Below are positions 1 through 7,176 of a stretch of 64,000 nucleotides of DNA, piece after piece. The stretch is from Bradyrhizobium canariense. GTDB lineage: Bacteria; Pseudomonadota; Alphaproteobacteria; Rhizobiales; Xanthobacteraceae. The stretch is taken from the NCBI RefSeq assembly GCF_019402665.1, contig NZ_VSST01000056.1, positions 124,001 through 188,000 of the forward strand. The letters run 5' to 3'. Numbering within the stretch: the stretch's first letter is position 1; every line of letters begins with the position of its first letter. The position numbers and the translations under genes were made by a program. The notes under the pieces were generated by a model. The model was not told where the DNA came from and did not search any database. It worked only from the letters and a program-made list of their open reading frames with translations.

Positions 1-67
1 GCTTGCGTCAATTTGACAGCGCGCAGGCCTGTTGTTCTACTCACTGAAAATCACGGGGGAGGATCCG

Positions 68-1063
68 ATGCCGACGGCATTCCGCGTCGCCATGGCGCTC
101 TGCATTTCAACGCTGTTCGTCGGCATTTGCGCCAACGCGCAATCGCTTCCCAGGGAAGTCGCCACCCGCGCCGAGATCTACCCGATCCCCTCGCTCACCC
201 TCTCCGACCAGCAATTCCTGAGCGGCGACGCCGCGGCCGGCAAGCCGGTGACGGTCGCAGGCGAACTCCGCGTGGCGCAAGGCAGCGGAAAACTCCCCGT
301 CGTGGTGCTGATGCACGGCTCGAGCGGCGTCGGCACCACCACCGAAGCCTGGGTGCACGCGTTCAACGCCATGGGCATCTCGACCTTCGTGATCGACGGC
401 TTTACCGGCCGCGGGCTGACGGTGGTGGGGCCGAACCAGGCTCTGCTCGGCCGGCTCAACCTCGTCATCGACATCTACCGCTCGCTGGAGATCCTCGCAA
501 AACATCCCCGCGTCGATCCTGATCGCATCGTGCTGATGGGCTTTTCACGCGGCGGACAGGCGACGCTCTATGCGAGCCTCGAGCGCTTCCACAAGCTCTG
601 GAACAAGTCCGGCATCCAGTTCGCCGCCTACATTCCGTTCTACCCCGACTGCTCGACGACCTATCAGAACGACACGGACGTCGCCGTGCGCCCGATCCGC
701 ATCTTTCACGGCACGCCCGACGACTACAATCCCGTCAAGAGCTGCAAGGCTTTCGTTGAGCGGCTCAAGACGGCCGGCCGCGACGTGGTGCTGACCGAAT
801 ACCCCGACAGCGCGCATGGTTTTGACAGTGGGCTGCTCGGCGTCAATACGGTCACCGTGTCCACGGGCGCGCAGACGGTGCGCAACTGCCAGATCCGCGA
901 AGGCGATGGCGGCGTGCTGATGAACGCCGATACGAAAGCGCCGTTCACGTACCAGGACGCTTGCGTCGAGCTCAATCCACATGTCGGCGGTAATCCCGCC
1001 ACGGCCGTGGAGTCGCGCAAGGCCGTGGAGGAGTTTTTGCAGGTGCTGTTCAAACTGAGTTGA
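68..1063 (+). CDS. Secreted dienelactone hydrolase-like alpha/beta hydrolase
   Basis: 331 aa. The ATG at 68 is chosen because GGGGAGG lies just upstream and an export signal follows (hydrophobic residues 5-24, cleavage probably after NAQS). Seen: oxyanion motif MHGSSG (82-87), nucleophile elbow GFSRGG with Ser160, acid candidates Asp218/219 in HGTPDD, and His250 in DSAHGFD. This is a complete Ser-Asp-His set in alpha/beta-hydrolase order. Several cysteines downstream suggest periplasmic disulfides. Family knowledge: dienelactone hydrolases proper use Cys; a Ser nucleophile points to a broader esterase or acyl hydrolase. The substrate is unknown. It converges with the next gene across a palindromic repeat that may terminate both. 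Confidence 0.85.
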   Translation: MPTAFRVAMALCISTLFVGICANAQSLPREVATRAEIYPIPSLTLSDQQFLSGDAAAGKPVTVAGELRVAQGSGKLPVVVLMHGSSGVGTTTEAWVHAFNAMGISTFVIDGFTGRGLTVVGPNQALLGRLNLVIDIYRSLEILAKHPRVDPDRIVLMGFSRGGQATLYASLERFHKLWNKSGIQFAAYIPFYPDCSTTYQNDTDVAVRPIRIFHGTPDDYNPVKSCKAFVERLKTAGRDVVLTEYPDSAHGFDSGLLGVNTVTVSTGAQTVRNCQIREGDGGVLMNADTKAPFTYQDACVELNPHVGGNPATAVESRKAVEEFLQVLFKLS

Positions 1064-1103
1064 GAAGCAACTCGACCTTGGGAGCCGGCGTCGGCGCCAC
1101 ATA

Positions 1104-1195
1104 CTCCGTCATTGCGAGCGAAGCGAAGCAATCCAGAATCTCGCCGCGGAGGCAGTCTGGATTGCTTCGTCGCTTCGCTCCTCGCAATGACGGAG
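1104..1195. repeat. Dispersed palindromic repeat between convergent genes
   Basis: Two long inverted arms, CTCCGTCATTGCGAGCGAAG... at 1104-1136 and the complementary ...CTTCGCTCCTCGCAATGACGGAG at 1155-1195, flank a short centre. It lies in the gap between two convergent genes and could fold into a strong hairpin in either transcript, so a bidirectional terminator role is inferred. Sequences of this CATTGCGAGCGAAGCGAAGCAATCC type are, to my knowledge, repeated many times in Bradyrhizobium-group genomes. Confidence 0.8.
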
Positions 1196-1196
1196 G

Positions 1197-1853
1197 CTAC
1201 GGCTCGCCCGGCTTGAACGGCTCCTGCTTGTCCGGCGGCACGGTCTCCTCCGCCATTGCCAGCAGCATCGCGACCATCACGTAATTGCCGGCGACCGCAG
1301 TGAGGTCGACGATCTGCTGGTCGTTAAACGCCTTCTTCGCCCGCGCGTAGGTCTCGTCAGAAACCTTCCTGGTCGTGGTGAGCTCGGTGACGAAATCGTA
1401 GACCACGGCCTCGTCCTCGGCCATGTTCGCAGGCCGCTTATTGGCCATCAGCTCCGCGATGACGTCGGGCGACAGGCCCGCCTTCGCCGCGAGCGGCGCA
1501 TGGGCGTACCATTCGACCTGCGAGCGCCATTGCCGCCCGATGATCAGGATCGCGAACTCGTTGAGTTTTGTCGGGACCGAGGTCTCCCAGCGCAGATAGT
1601 GGAACAGGTCAAACAGACGCTGGCCGAGCACCGGGCTGCGGATCATCGGATTGTAGGGCCCGCCGATGCCCACGCTCGAGACCTTCATGATCTGCTCGCC
1701 GAGCGGCTTCTGCTTGGCGTCGAGCTGGTCCATCGTGAGCTGCGGAAAGCGCGGCTCCCTGCTGGTGGCGGGAGCGGCAAACATCGTAGCGGCGAGCCAG
1801 CCGCCCGCGGCAGCAAGCGTCAGCGACGACAGCCAGAGCGGCGTTGAGTTCAT
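1197..1853 (-). CDS. Carboxymuconolactone decarboxylase (CMD)-family protein, exported or anchored
   Basis: 218 aa. Residues 1-30 form a signal peptide or anchor (hydrophobic LSSLTLAAAGGWLAATMFAA). The mature part has the helical CMD/AhpD-like core, with the segment FAILIIGRQWRSQVEWYAHAP and the following AGLSPDVI typical of gamma-carboxymuconolactone decarboxylases. There is no cysteine anywhere, so the CxxC of AhpD peroxidases is missing and a peroxidase role is unlikely. A periplasmic location is unusual for the aromatic-degradation enzyme, so the function is open. It starts at the ATG at 1853 and its stop abuts the palindromic repeat. Confidence 0.8.
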   Translation of the reverse strand: MNSTPLWLSSLTLAAAGGWLAATMFAAPATSREPRFPQLTMDQLDAKQKPLGEQIMKVSSVGIGGPYNPMIRSPVLGQRLFDLFHYLRWETSVPTKLNEFAILIIGRQWRSQVEWYAHAPLAAKAGLSPDVIAELMANKRPANMAEDEAVVYDFVTELTTTRKVSDETYARAKKAFNDQQIVDLTAVAGNYVMVAMLLAMAEETVPPDKQEPFKPGEP

Positions 1854-1918
1854 GTTGTGTCCTCCCGGTTTTTTCTTGACCCGGAGGATGCTAGTCGAGC
1901 GGCGCTCGCGCGGTAGCG

Positions 1919-2737
1919 CTAGATCGCGCCGATCTCGGCAAGGCAGGCTTGCGTCAGCGGCATGCGCTCACCGACCAGACGCGGCTCCTTGCAGTCCATA
2001 TTGAGCGCGAACACGGTGTGCGCTTCGCCCTTCTCGGCCCAGCCCACCATCCAGCCAAGCGACGGCTCGCCGCGCTCTGCACCAAGCAGCCCGGACTTGG
2101 CGCGAATGACGCTATCGCCGACCTTGGTCACCGGCAGGATGTCAGCGACGAGATCCTGGCTGCGTTTCGAGATCGGCAGCGCGCGACGGCGCAGCCGGTC
2201 GACGAAATCGACCTGCTCGACCGGATCGATGCGCAAGGCGCCGGTGAGCCAGAATTGGTCGATGCCGCCGCCGATGTCGCGATTGCCGTAGTCGAACAGA
2301 TCGACGTATTTCTGCATGCGCTCTTGCCCGATCCGGCGCGCGATCTCCTGATAGACCGGCACCGCGCTCACGAGAATCGCGCTGCGCAGCGTGTGGTCCT
2401 TGTTCCAGGCCTCGATCGGACGCTTCACGCCATCCCAGGGAAATACGTCCTTGTCGGGGTCAGTGACGACGCCAGTTTCGAGCGCGATCAGCGAGTTCGG
2501 AATCTTGAAGGTCGAAGCCGGCAGCTTCGCCTCGCCCGAACGTTCCTTGTCGCTGGCGACGATCAGATAGTCCTCGACCTTGTAGCCGACGAACGTCCCG
2601 GCCGTGTTGAGGTCGGTGAAGCGCTTTGCAAGGCTGTCACGGATCTCGTTGCGCGGCGGCGCGACGTGAGCGAGTGCGCGCGATGGCAGGATCGCGGCTG
2701 CGGCGAGAAGACCGAGAGTCGAACGGCGGGTGAGCAA
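1919..2737 (-). CDS. Class D (OXA-type) beta-lactamase
   Basis: 272 aa, serine beta-lactamase expected to open the beta-lactam ring in the periplasm. Seen: nucleophile motif S75-T-F-K78, SAV (124-126), YGN (150-152) and KSG (214-216), all in class D order and spacing; KSG replaces the more frequent KTG. The N-terminus LTRRSTLGLLAAAAILPSRALA has twin arginines and an Ala-x-Ala site, suggesting Tat export. The start codon appears to be TTG at 2737 since no in-frame ATG or GTG gives the signal peptide. An OXA-like chromosomal enzyme is the firm call; substrate range cannot be read from sequence. No mobile element is nearby, so it is probably intrinsic. Confidence 0.88.
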   Translation of the reverse strand: MLTRRSTLGLLAAAAILPSRALAHVAPPRNEIRDSLAKRFTDLNTAGTFVGYKVEDYLIVASDKERSGEAKLPASTFKIPNSLIALETGVVTDPDKDVFPWDGVKRPIEAWNKDHTLRSAILVSAVPVYQEIARRIGQERMQKYVDLFDYGNRDIGGGIDQFWLTGALRIDPVEQVDFVDRLRRRALPISKRSQDLVADILPVTKVGDSVIRAKSGLLGAERGEPSLGWMVGWAEKGEAHTVFALNMDCKEPRLVGERMPLTQACLAEIGAI

Positions 2738-2805
2738 GAGCGATGTCCGTTGAACGATAAAATGGACCCGACCATGAAGCCGTTATCGTGGTGAAACGAT
2801 GACAG

Positions 2806-3066
2806 CTACCGCCTGCCCGACAGCCGCAGCACGAACACCAGTACTTCGGCGACGGCCTTGTAGAGGTCGGGCGGGATCTCCTCGCCGAGTTCGACCTTGG
2901 AGAGCGCGCCGGCCAGGATCTCGTTCTCCTCGATCGGGATGTCGTTGGCCTTGGCGATCTCGACGATTTTTTCGCCGATCGTGCCCTTGCCCTTGGCGAC
3001 GACGACAGGCGCGTTGCTGCCCTTCTCGTAATGGAGCGCAATCGCAAGCTTCGACGGGTCGCTCAT
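2806..3066 (-). CDS. FlhB C-terminal-domain-like (FhlB) type III export protein
   Basis: 86 aa, small cytoplasmic protein matching the C-terminal switch domain of the flagellar export protein FlhB (IALHYEKG...APVVVAKGKGTIGEKIVEIA...IPPDLYKAVAEVLVFVLRL). It lacks the membrane domain and also the NPTH autocleavage site, beginning almost where the cleaved FlhB fragment would begin. The start at 3066 forms an ATGA overlap with the stop of the upstream FliK-like gene, so the two are translationally coupled. Family knowledge: FlhB-C binds the export chaperone/FliK system that sets hook length and substrate switching. A standalone copy beside FliK is consistent with an accessory switch role. Confidence 0.85.
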   Translation of the reverse strand: MSDPSKLAIALHYEKGSNAPVVVAKGKGTIGEKIVEIAKANDIPIEENEILAGALSKVELGEEIPPDLYKAVAEVLVFVLRLSGRR

Positions 3067-4667
3067 GTGGCGCGATCCAGGAAGTGGCCGGCACGGGCCG
3101 GTGTGGGCTGCGGCGGGGTGCCATCGCGGACCAGGATGTCGCCGGGCTTGAGCTCGGCCCTGGTCAGGGCCTGGTTGAGCTCGCCGATTCCGGCGCGGAG
3201 CTGCTGTGCGGTCGCCGGCCGCTCCGCCCACATCCGCACGAAGGTCTTGTCACCGTTCAGAGTAATCAAAGCGTGCACGGGGCCGGCCGGCTCGACATTG
3301 AGCGTGAAGCGCGCGCGCCAGGCGCGCTTGGCGGGATCGGCGGATTCATTGCCGCCGTCGCGCGAGATCTCGAACTGCGCCATTGCCGTGCCCTGCGGCG
3401 TTGCGAATGGAATCTCGAAATTCCACTGCGGCACGGTCGGATCGATCCTGTGACCGCCGGCGTCGGTGCGATCGGGGAGCGAAGCAACCTGCAGCAAGGT
3501 CTGGCGCGCGATCGCTGCATCGGTGTCGTCGAGCAGGCGATGCACGGTGGCAGCGAGCGGCGTATCCGGTACGAGTGACGGCGAGGCGATGGATTGCGGC
3601 GACGGCAGCGCGCCGCGAACCGGTGGTGGCGTCGCGCGCGCGGCGGCCTCGAAAATATGTCCGTCGGGCACGGCCTTGTTCGAGCCCGGCACGTTCCCCA
3701 TCATGCGCGGCAGGTTTTGCGTGATCTCTTGCAGGAGACTGGCGGCAAGGCCTGCGGTCATGGTCCGCGGCATCGAGGCCTGCGGCGCACCGCCAGCGAT
3801 GTCCGCCAACACAGAGGCTACGAGATTGGCGCTGCGCGGCATTTGCGGTGATTGGGCGATCTCAGGTTCGGTTGCGGTCAATGCGGCCTGTGCAGCCTGC
3901 GTCTGCGCGACAGCGACCTGCGGTGCCGCCACGGTATCAGCTGGAAGGGCGGCACCTTGCGCCTGTGGCGCCGTCTCGAGCGTTGTCAGAGTCTGCCGCA
4001 GCACCAGCAGCGCGGCTTTCAAATCCGGCATCGTTCCGGAGGACGGCGTCACGCCTGCGGCGAGCGAGGCCTCGAGGAGCAGCCCGGACTTCTGGAAGGC
4101 GGATTCGATATCGCCGCCATCGAGCCCGGTGTTGAGCGGCGTCTGCTGCGCCAGCACGCCCAGCATCGCCTGCTTCAGCCCCGCCGGAAGATCGCTGCCG
4201 GTGACGACCGCGGCCAGATTGGCGAACAGCGGCGCCTGGCTGCCCTGCTTTGTGACCGCCTCGGCCGAAGCTGCGGTAACGGCGACCTGCTCCGATGGCG
4301 TCAGCACGTTGCGTCCCGCGCTCGCCGACGGAGCAAGCGAGGGGCTGTCAACCAGCGAGGCCGCAGCCGGCGTCAGCGTGACCTGATCGGCGGTCGCCTC
4401 GCCGGCGCCGCCCATGACGGCGAGCCGGATGGTGCCGCCGTTCTGCGACACCGCAAGCTGGAGATTTTGTCCCGGTGTCAGCGACACCTCGGACATCACA
4501 TCCATCGAGAGGTTGGCGATCGCGATCCGCACCAGATTATCGGCGAGCACGCTGACCACTCTGGCGTCGACCACGCTGCCGGCCTGCAGCACAAGATCGG
4601 GCGTCGCCGCGTCAGCAACAGGGCTGGCGGCACTGACGGGAAGAATCGAGCTTATCGGCGTCGGCAT
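3063..4667 (-). CDS. Flagellar hook-length control protein (FliK-like)
   Basis: 534 aa from the ATG at 4667 (MPTPISSILPVSAA); a GTG at 4694 would add nine residues. The N-terminal 90 residues form a compact beta-rich domain (VDARVVSVLADNLVRIAI...LTPGQNLQLAV), the middle is long, Ala/Gln/Pro/Thr-rich and low complexity, and the C-terminus (about 400-510) resembles the FliK C-terminal domain (WNFEIPFATPQGTAMAQFEISRDG...WRARFTLNVEPAGPVHALITLNGDKTFVRMWAERPATAQQLRAG, cited in parts). Length and layout match FliK rulers. Its stop overlaps the FlhB-like gene by 4 bp. Other flagellar genes are absent nearby, so this pair is detached from the main flagellar cluster. Confidence 0.75.
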   Translation of the reverse strand: MPTPISSILPVSAASPVADAATPDLVLQAGSVVDARVVSVLADNLVRIAIANLSMDVMSEVSLTPGQNLQLAVSQNGGTIRLAVMGGAGEATADQVTLTPAAASLVDSPSLAPSASAGRNVLTPSEQVAVTAASAEAVTKQGSQAPLFANLAAVVTGSDLPAGLKQAMLGVLAQQTPLNTGLDGGDIESAFQKSGLLLEASLAAGVTPSSGTMPDLKAALLVLRQTLTTLETAPQAQGAALPADTVAAPQVAVAQTQAAQAALTATEPEIAQSPQMPRSANLVASVLADIAGGAPQASMPRTMTAGLAASLLQEITQNLPRMMGNVPGSNKAVPDGHIFEAAARATPPPVRGALPSPQSIASPSLVPDTPLAATVHRLLDDTDAAIARQTLLQVASLPDRTDAGGHRIDPTVPQWNFEIPFATPQGTAMAQFEISRDGGNESADPAKRAWRARFTLNVEPAGPVHALITLNGDKTFVRMWAERPATAQQLRAGIGELNQALTRAELKPGDILVRDGTPPQPTPARAGHFLDRAT

Positions 4668-4721
4668 CGCGAGGGGCCCTGGAGCACGGGCCACCCTAAC
4701 GCCTGCGTCGTAAACCTCTCG

Positions 4722-5516
4722 TTAAGGACCTTTGGCCGCAGGCGGCTTCACAGCGGCCAAAACCGCCACGGCAGCCTCGAAATCCCGCAGGCGGGCTGCG
4801 CGGCGGCCCGCCGCCTCCTCGTCCACGCCCCATTTCTCGGCATTCCAGTCCTCGTCGACATAAGCCGCCGCCCAGACCTGATCGGCGTCGCGTACGCCAT
4901 GGGCTAGTGCCAGCGCCAGCAGGGCCGAGCCGGTGAGCGTGGTGATCACGTGGAGCGCGGCGACCGACCAGGCATCCCCCGGCAGCGCCGCACGCGCGGC
5001 CTGGAGCGCCTCCTCCGGCTGCGTAACATGCATGACGCCTTCGGACAGGATGAAATGCGCGCCGAGCGTCTCCGCGGCCCAGAACAGCACGGGGTCCCAA
5101 TGCGCGGCCTCCCGGGCGACAAGTCCCTCGGGATGGCCGGCGCGATAAAACAGCAGATCGGACTGGAGGTATTTTGCGAGGTCGTCCGTGACCAGATCGA
5201 CGCGGTCGACGACGCCCTCGACCACGCTGTTGGCGATCCGCGTCAGCGGCATGGTCATGGGCTTGATCGTCTCGTTCTGATCCGCCCACTCGGCAGCCAC
5301 TGCGTCGGCCAGCGCGCGCGAGGGGATCACCACCTGGCGCCCGGAGGGCGTTCGGATCGCCTTGCCATCGAGGGTGATGGCGAAGCCGTCCTCGGCCTCG
5401 GTTACCCCTGCCTCCTTGTAGAAACGCTTGCGCAACGGCACGCGCGTGGCCTGGCGGACCAACTCCTGCGGATCGAGCGGGGATCGCCCCGCAGCTTCAT
5501 CGAACAATTCGCGCAT
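4722..5516 (-). CDS. ATP12-family F1-ATPase assembly chaperone
   Basis: 264 aa. Full-length ATP12 homologue: RKRFYKEAGV, the IT-LDGKAIRTPSG segment, MPLTRIANSVVEGV, the DLLFYRAGHPEGLVARE block and the C-terminal ALAHGVRDADQVWAAAYVDE region. Known role: binds the free F1 alpha subunit during ATP synthase assembly; the family is shared by mitochondria and alphaproteobacteria, which supports the taxonomic call. Starts at ATG 5516; a 50-bp gap separates it from the RluA gene upstream, so they are likely co-transcribed. Confidence 0.93.
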   Translation of the reverse strand: MRELFDEAAGRSPLDPQELVRQATRVPLRKRFYKEAGVTEAEDGFAITLDGKAIRTPSGRQVVIPSRALADAVAAEWADQNETIKPMTMPLTRIANSVVEGVVDRVDLVTDDLAKYLQSDLLFYRAGHPEGLVAREAAHWDPVLFWAAETLGAHFILSEGVMHVTQPEEALQAARAALPGDAWSVAALHVITTLTGSALLALALAHGVRDADQVWAAAYVDEDWNAEKWGVDEEAAGRRAARLRDFEAAVAVLAAVKPPAAKGP

Positions 5517-5566
5517 CTTGTTTCGGTCCCTGCCCAGTCACCAACCCTTCAACCGCCCCCGTTCAA

Positions 5567-6784
5567 CTACTCTTCAGGCGCGTTCTCGATCGGATCAAAC
5601 CGGCTTGCGTCGAGTCCGAGCAGGTTCCACGACTGCTGCATGTGCTGCGGCAGCGGCGCGGTGGCATCGATGAAGCCGCCGCGCGGATGCGGGATGACGA
5701 TGCGGCGTGCCAGCAGGTGCAGCCGGTTTTGCAGGCCGCCCGGCAGCTGCCAGTTCTCGATGTTGAAATATTTGGGATCGCCGACGATGGGGTGGCCGAT
5801 ATGTTCCATGTGGGCGCGCAGCTGGTGGGTGCGCCCCGTCACCGGCTTCAGCGACACCCAGGTCAGCTTGTTGCCGGCGGTCTCGACCACCGCATAGTAT
5901 GTCACAGCGTGGCTTGCGCCCTCGTCGCCATGCTGGGCGATGCGCATGATGGTGTCGTCCTCGCTCTCTTCCTTGGCAAGGAATGTCGAGATGCGGCCCT
6001 GCTTCGGCTTCGGTAGCCCCGGCACCAGCGCCCAATAGGTTTTTCGCGCCGACCGCGAACGGAACGCGCCGGTCAGATGCGAGGCGGCAAAGCGCGTCTT
6101 GGCGACCAGGAGACAGCCCGACGTCTCCCTGTCGATGCGATGCACGAGGCGCGGCTTCTGGCCCTTGGAATCGCGCATCACCTCCAGCATCTGGTCGATG
6201 TGTCGCGTCATGCCCGAGCCGCCCTGCACGGCGAGACCGGCCGGTTTGTTCAGGACGAGAACGTCGTCGTCCTCATAGATCGTCATCTCCTTCAGCGCGG
6301 CAAGCGTCTTTTGCGCCGCCTCCGACTGCGGGTTGGGTGCCTTCGGCGTGTCGAGCTTCAACGGCGGAATGCGGACGCTCTGACCCTCCTCCAGGCGGTC
6401 CTTGCTGTCGACGCGCTTGCCGTCGACGCGCAGCTCGCCTTTGCGAACGACGCGCTGGATGTGGGAGAATGAGAGGCCGGGAAAGTGCGCTTCAAGGAAG
6501 CGATCGACGCGCATGTTGTTCTCGTCGGCTGTCACCTTGACGGTCTGCACCTTGGTCGGCAGCAATGCCTCGACGGGCTTTGCAGCAACCGGCGTTTCCT
6601 GCACAACAGCTTTGGGCGCGCGCCGTTCGTTGCGCTCGGCCGCAAATCGCGGCGGCTTCCCGCCTGGCTTCGCCCCAGGCCGCGGCCCCGCCGCCTTGGC
6701 GCTGCGCGCCTTGAACGGACGCGCCTCCTTGCGCTCGTCGCGCTCGCGAGGTTTCGGGTTCATTCTCTTGATGCGGCGGCTCAT
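5567..6784 (-). CDS. RluA-family 23S rRNA pseudouridine synthase (RluC-like)
   Basis: 405 aa. A basic, disordered N-terminal extension (1-75, rich in Lys/Arg/Pro) precedes an S4 RNA-binding domain (about 91-141, MRVDRFLEAHFPGLSFSHIQ) and the catalytic domain with HRIDRETSG, catalytic Asp218. Family: converts uridines in 23S rRNA helices to pseudouridine; RluC acts at three sites in E. coli. The extension is longer than in E. coli RluC and may add RNA affinity. The ATG at 6784 overlaps the stop of the HigA-like gene as ATGA, giving translational coupling. Confidence 0.9.
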   Translation of the reverse strand: MSRRIKRMNPKPRERDERKEARPFKARSAKAAGPRPGAKPGGKPPRFAAERNERRAPKAVVQETPVAAKPVEALLPTKVQTVKVTADENNMRVDRFLEAHFPGLSFSHIQRVVRKGELRVDGKRVDSKDRLEEGQSVRIPPLKLDTPKAPNPQSEAAQKTLAALKEMTIYEDDDVLVLNKPAGLAVQGGSGMTRHIDQMLEVMRDSKGQKPRLVHRIDRETSGCLLVAKTRFAASHLTGAFRSRSARKTYWALVPGLPKPKQGRISTFLAKEESEDDTIMRIAQHGDEGASHAVTYYAVVETAGNKLTWVSLKPVTGRTHQLRAHMEHIGHPIVGDPKYFNIENWQLPGGLQNRLHLLARRIVIPHPRGGFIDATAPLPQHMQQSWNLLGLDASRFDPIENAPEE

Positions 6785-7098
6785 GCGGTTTTTCCAAGCT
6801 TTCGTGTCGACTGCACCGTCGCGCGGCGCGGCAGCGACGCAACCTGCGCCCCCACCTCTTCTTCCGCGAGGCGCAGCTCATATTGCTGCTGCAGGTCCAT
6901 CCAGAACTGCGGGCTGGTGTCGAACCAGTGACCAAGACGCAACGCCGTATCGGCCGTGATTCCGCGCTGTCCATTGATGATGCCGGTGATCCGGTTCACG
7001 GGTACATCGACCTGACGCGCGAGTTCTGCGGCGGAGATGCCGAGTTGTCGCAGTTCTTCGGCAAGGTGTTCACCGGGATGTATGGGCGTGCGGGGCAT
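6781..7098 (-). CDS. HigA-family XRE transcriptional regulator, apparently without HigB
   Basis: 105 aa. Matches HigA antitoxins: start MPRTPIHPGEHLAEEL, helix-turn-helix in residues about 21-60 (ISAAELARQVDVPVNRITGI, then GITADTALRLGHWF), and the typical FWMDLQQQYEL C-terminal helix. HigB toxin normally precedes HigA on the same strand, but only 78 bp separate this start from the end of rarA and no toxin ORF fits. It is therefore a solitary antitoxin-like repressor, translationally coupled by ATGA to the RluA gene. Operator-like palindromes just upstream suggest autoregulation that would also control the pseudouridine synthase. Confidence 0.88.
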   Translation of the reverse strand: MPRTPIHPGEHLAEELRQLGISAAELARQVDVPVNRITGIINGQRGITADTALRLGHWFDTSPQFWMDLQQQYELRLAEEEVGAQVASLPRRATVQSTRKLGKTA

Positions 7099-7120
7099 GG
7101 CGATTTCTTGGCCGGACTAG

Positions 7121-7150
7121 CGTGAATTACGCGTTACGTAAACCGTAAAT
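7121..7150 (-). promoter_or_regulatory. Operator-like palindrome upstream of the HigA gene
   Basis: The + strand reads TTACGCGTTACGTAA at 7127-7141, an inverted repeat TTACG-N5-CGTAA with nested ACGCGT and TTACGTAA palindromes. A further ACCGTAAA follows at 7142-7149, so the minus strand carries TTTACG twice seven bases apart. It lies 23-52 bp before the HigA start. HigA-type regulators bind such inverted repeats over their own promoter; binding here is inferred. Confidence 0.5.
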
Positions 7151-7176
7151 TGAACCCTGCAGCAAGCCCGAAAGGG

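Noticed and set aside
2753..2800. Inverted repeats AACGATAA...TTATCGT and ATCGT...ACGAT upstream of the beta-lactamase gene
   Set aside because: Arms are short and no regulator gene is adjacent; an operator is possible but support is too thin to call.
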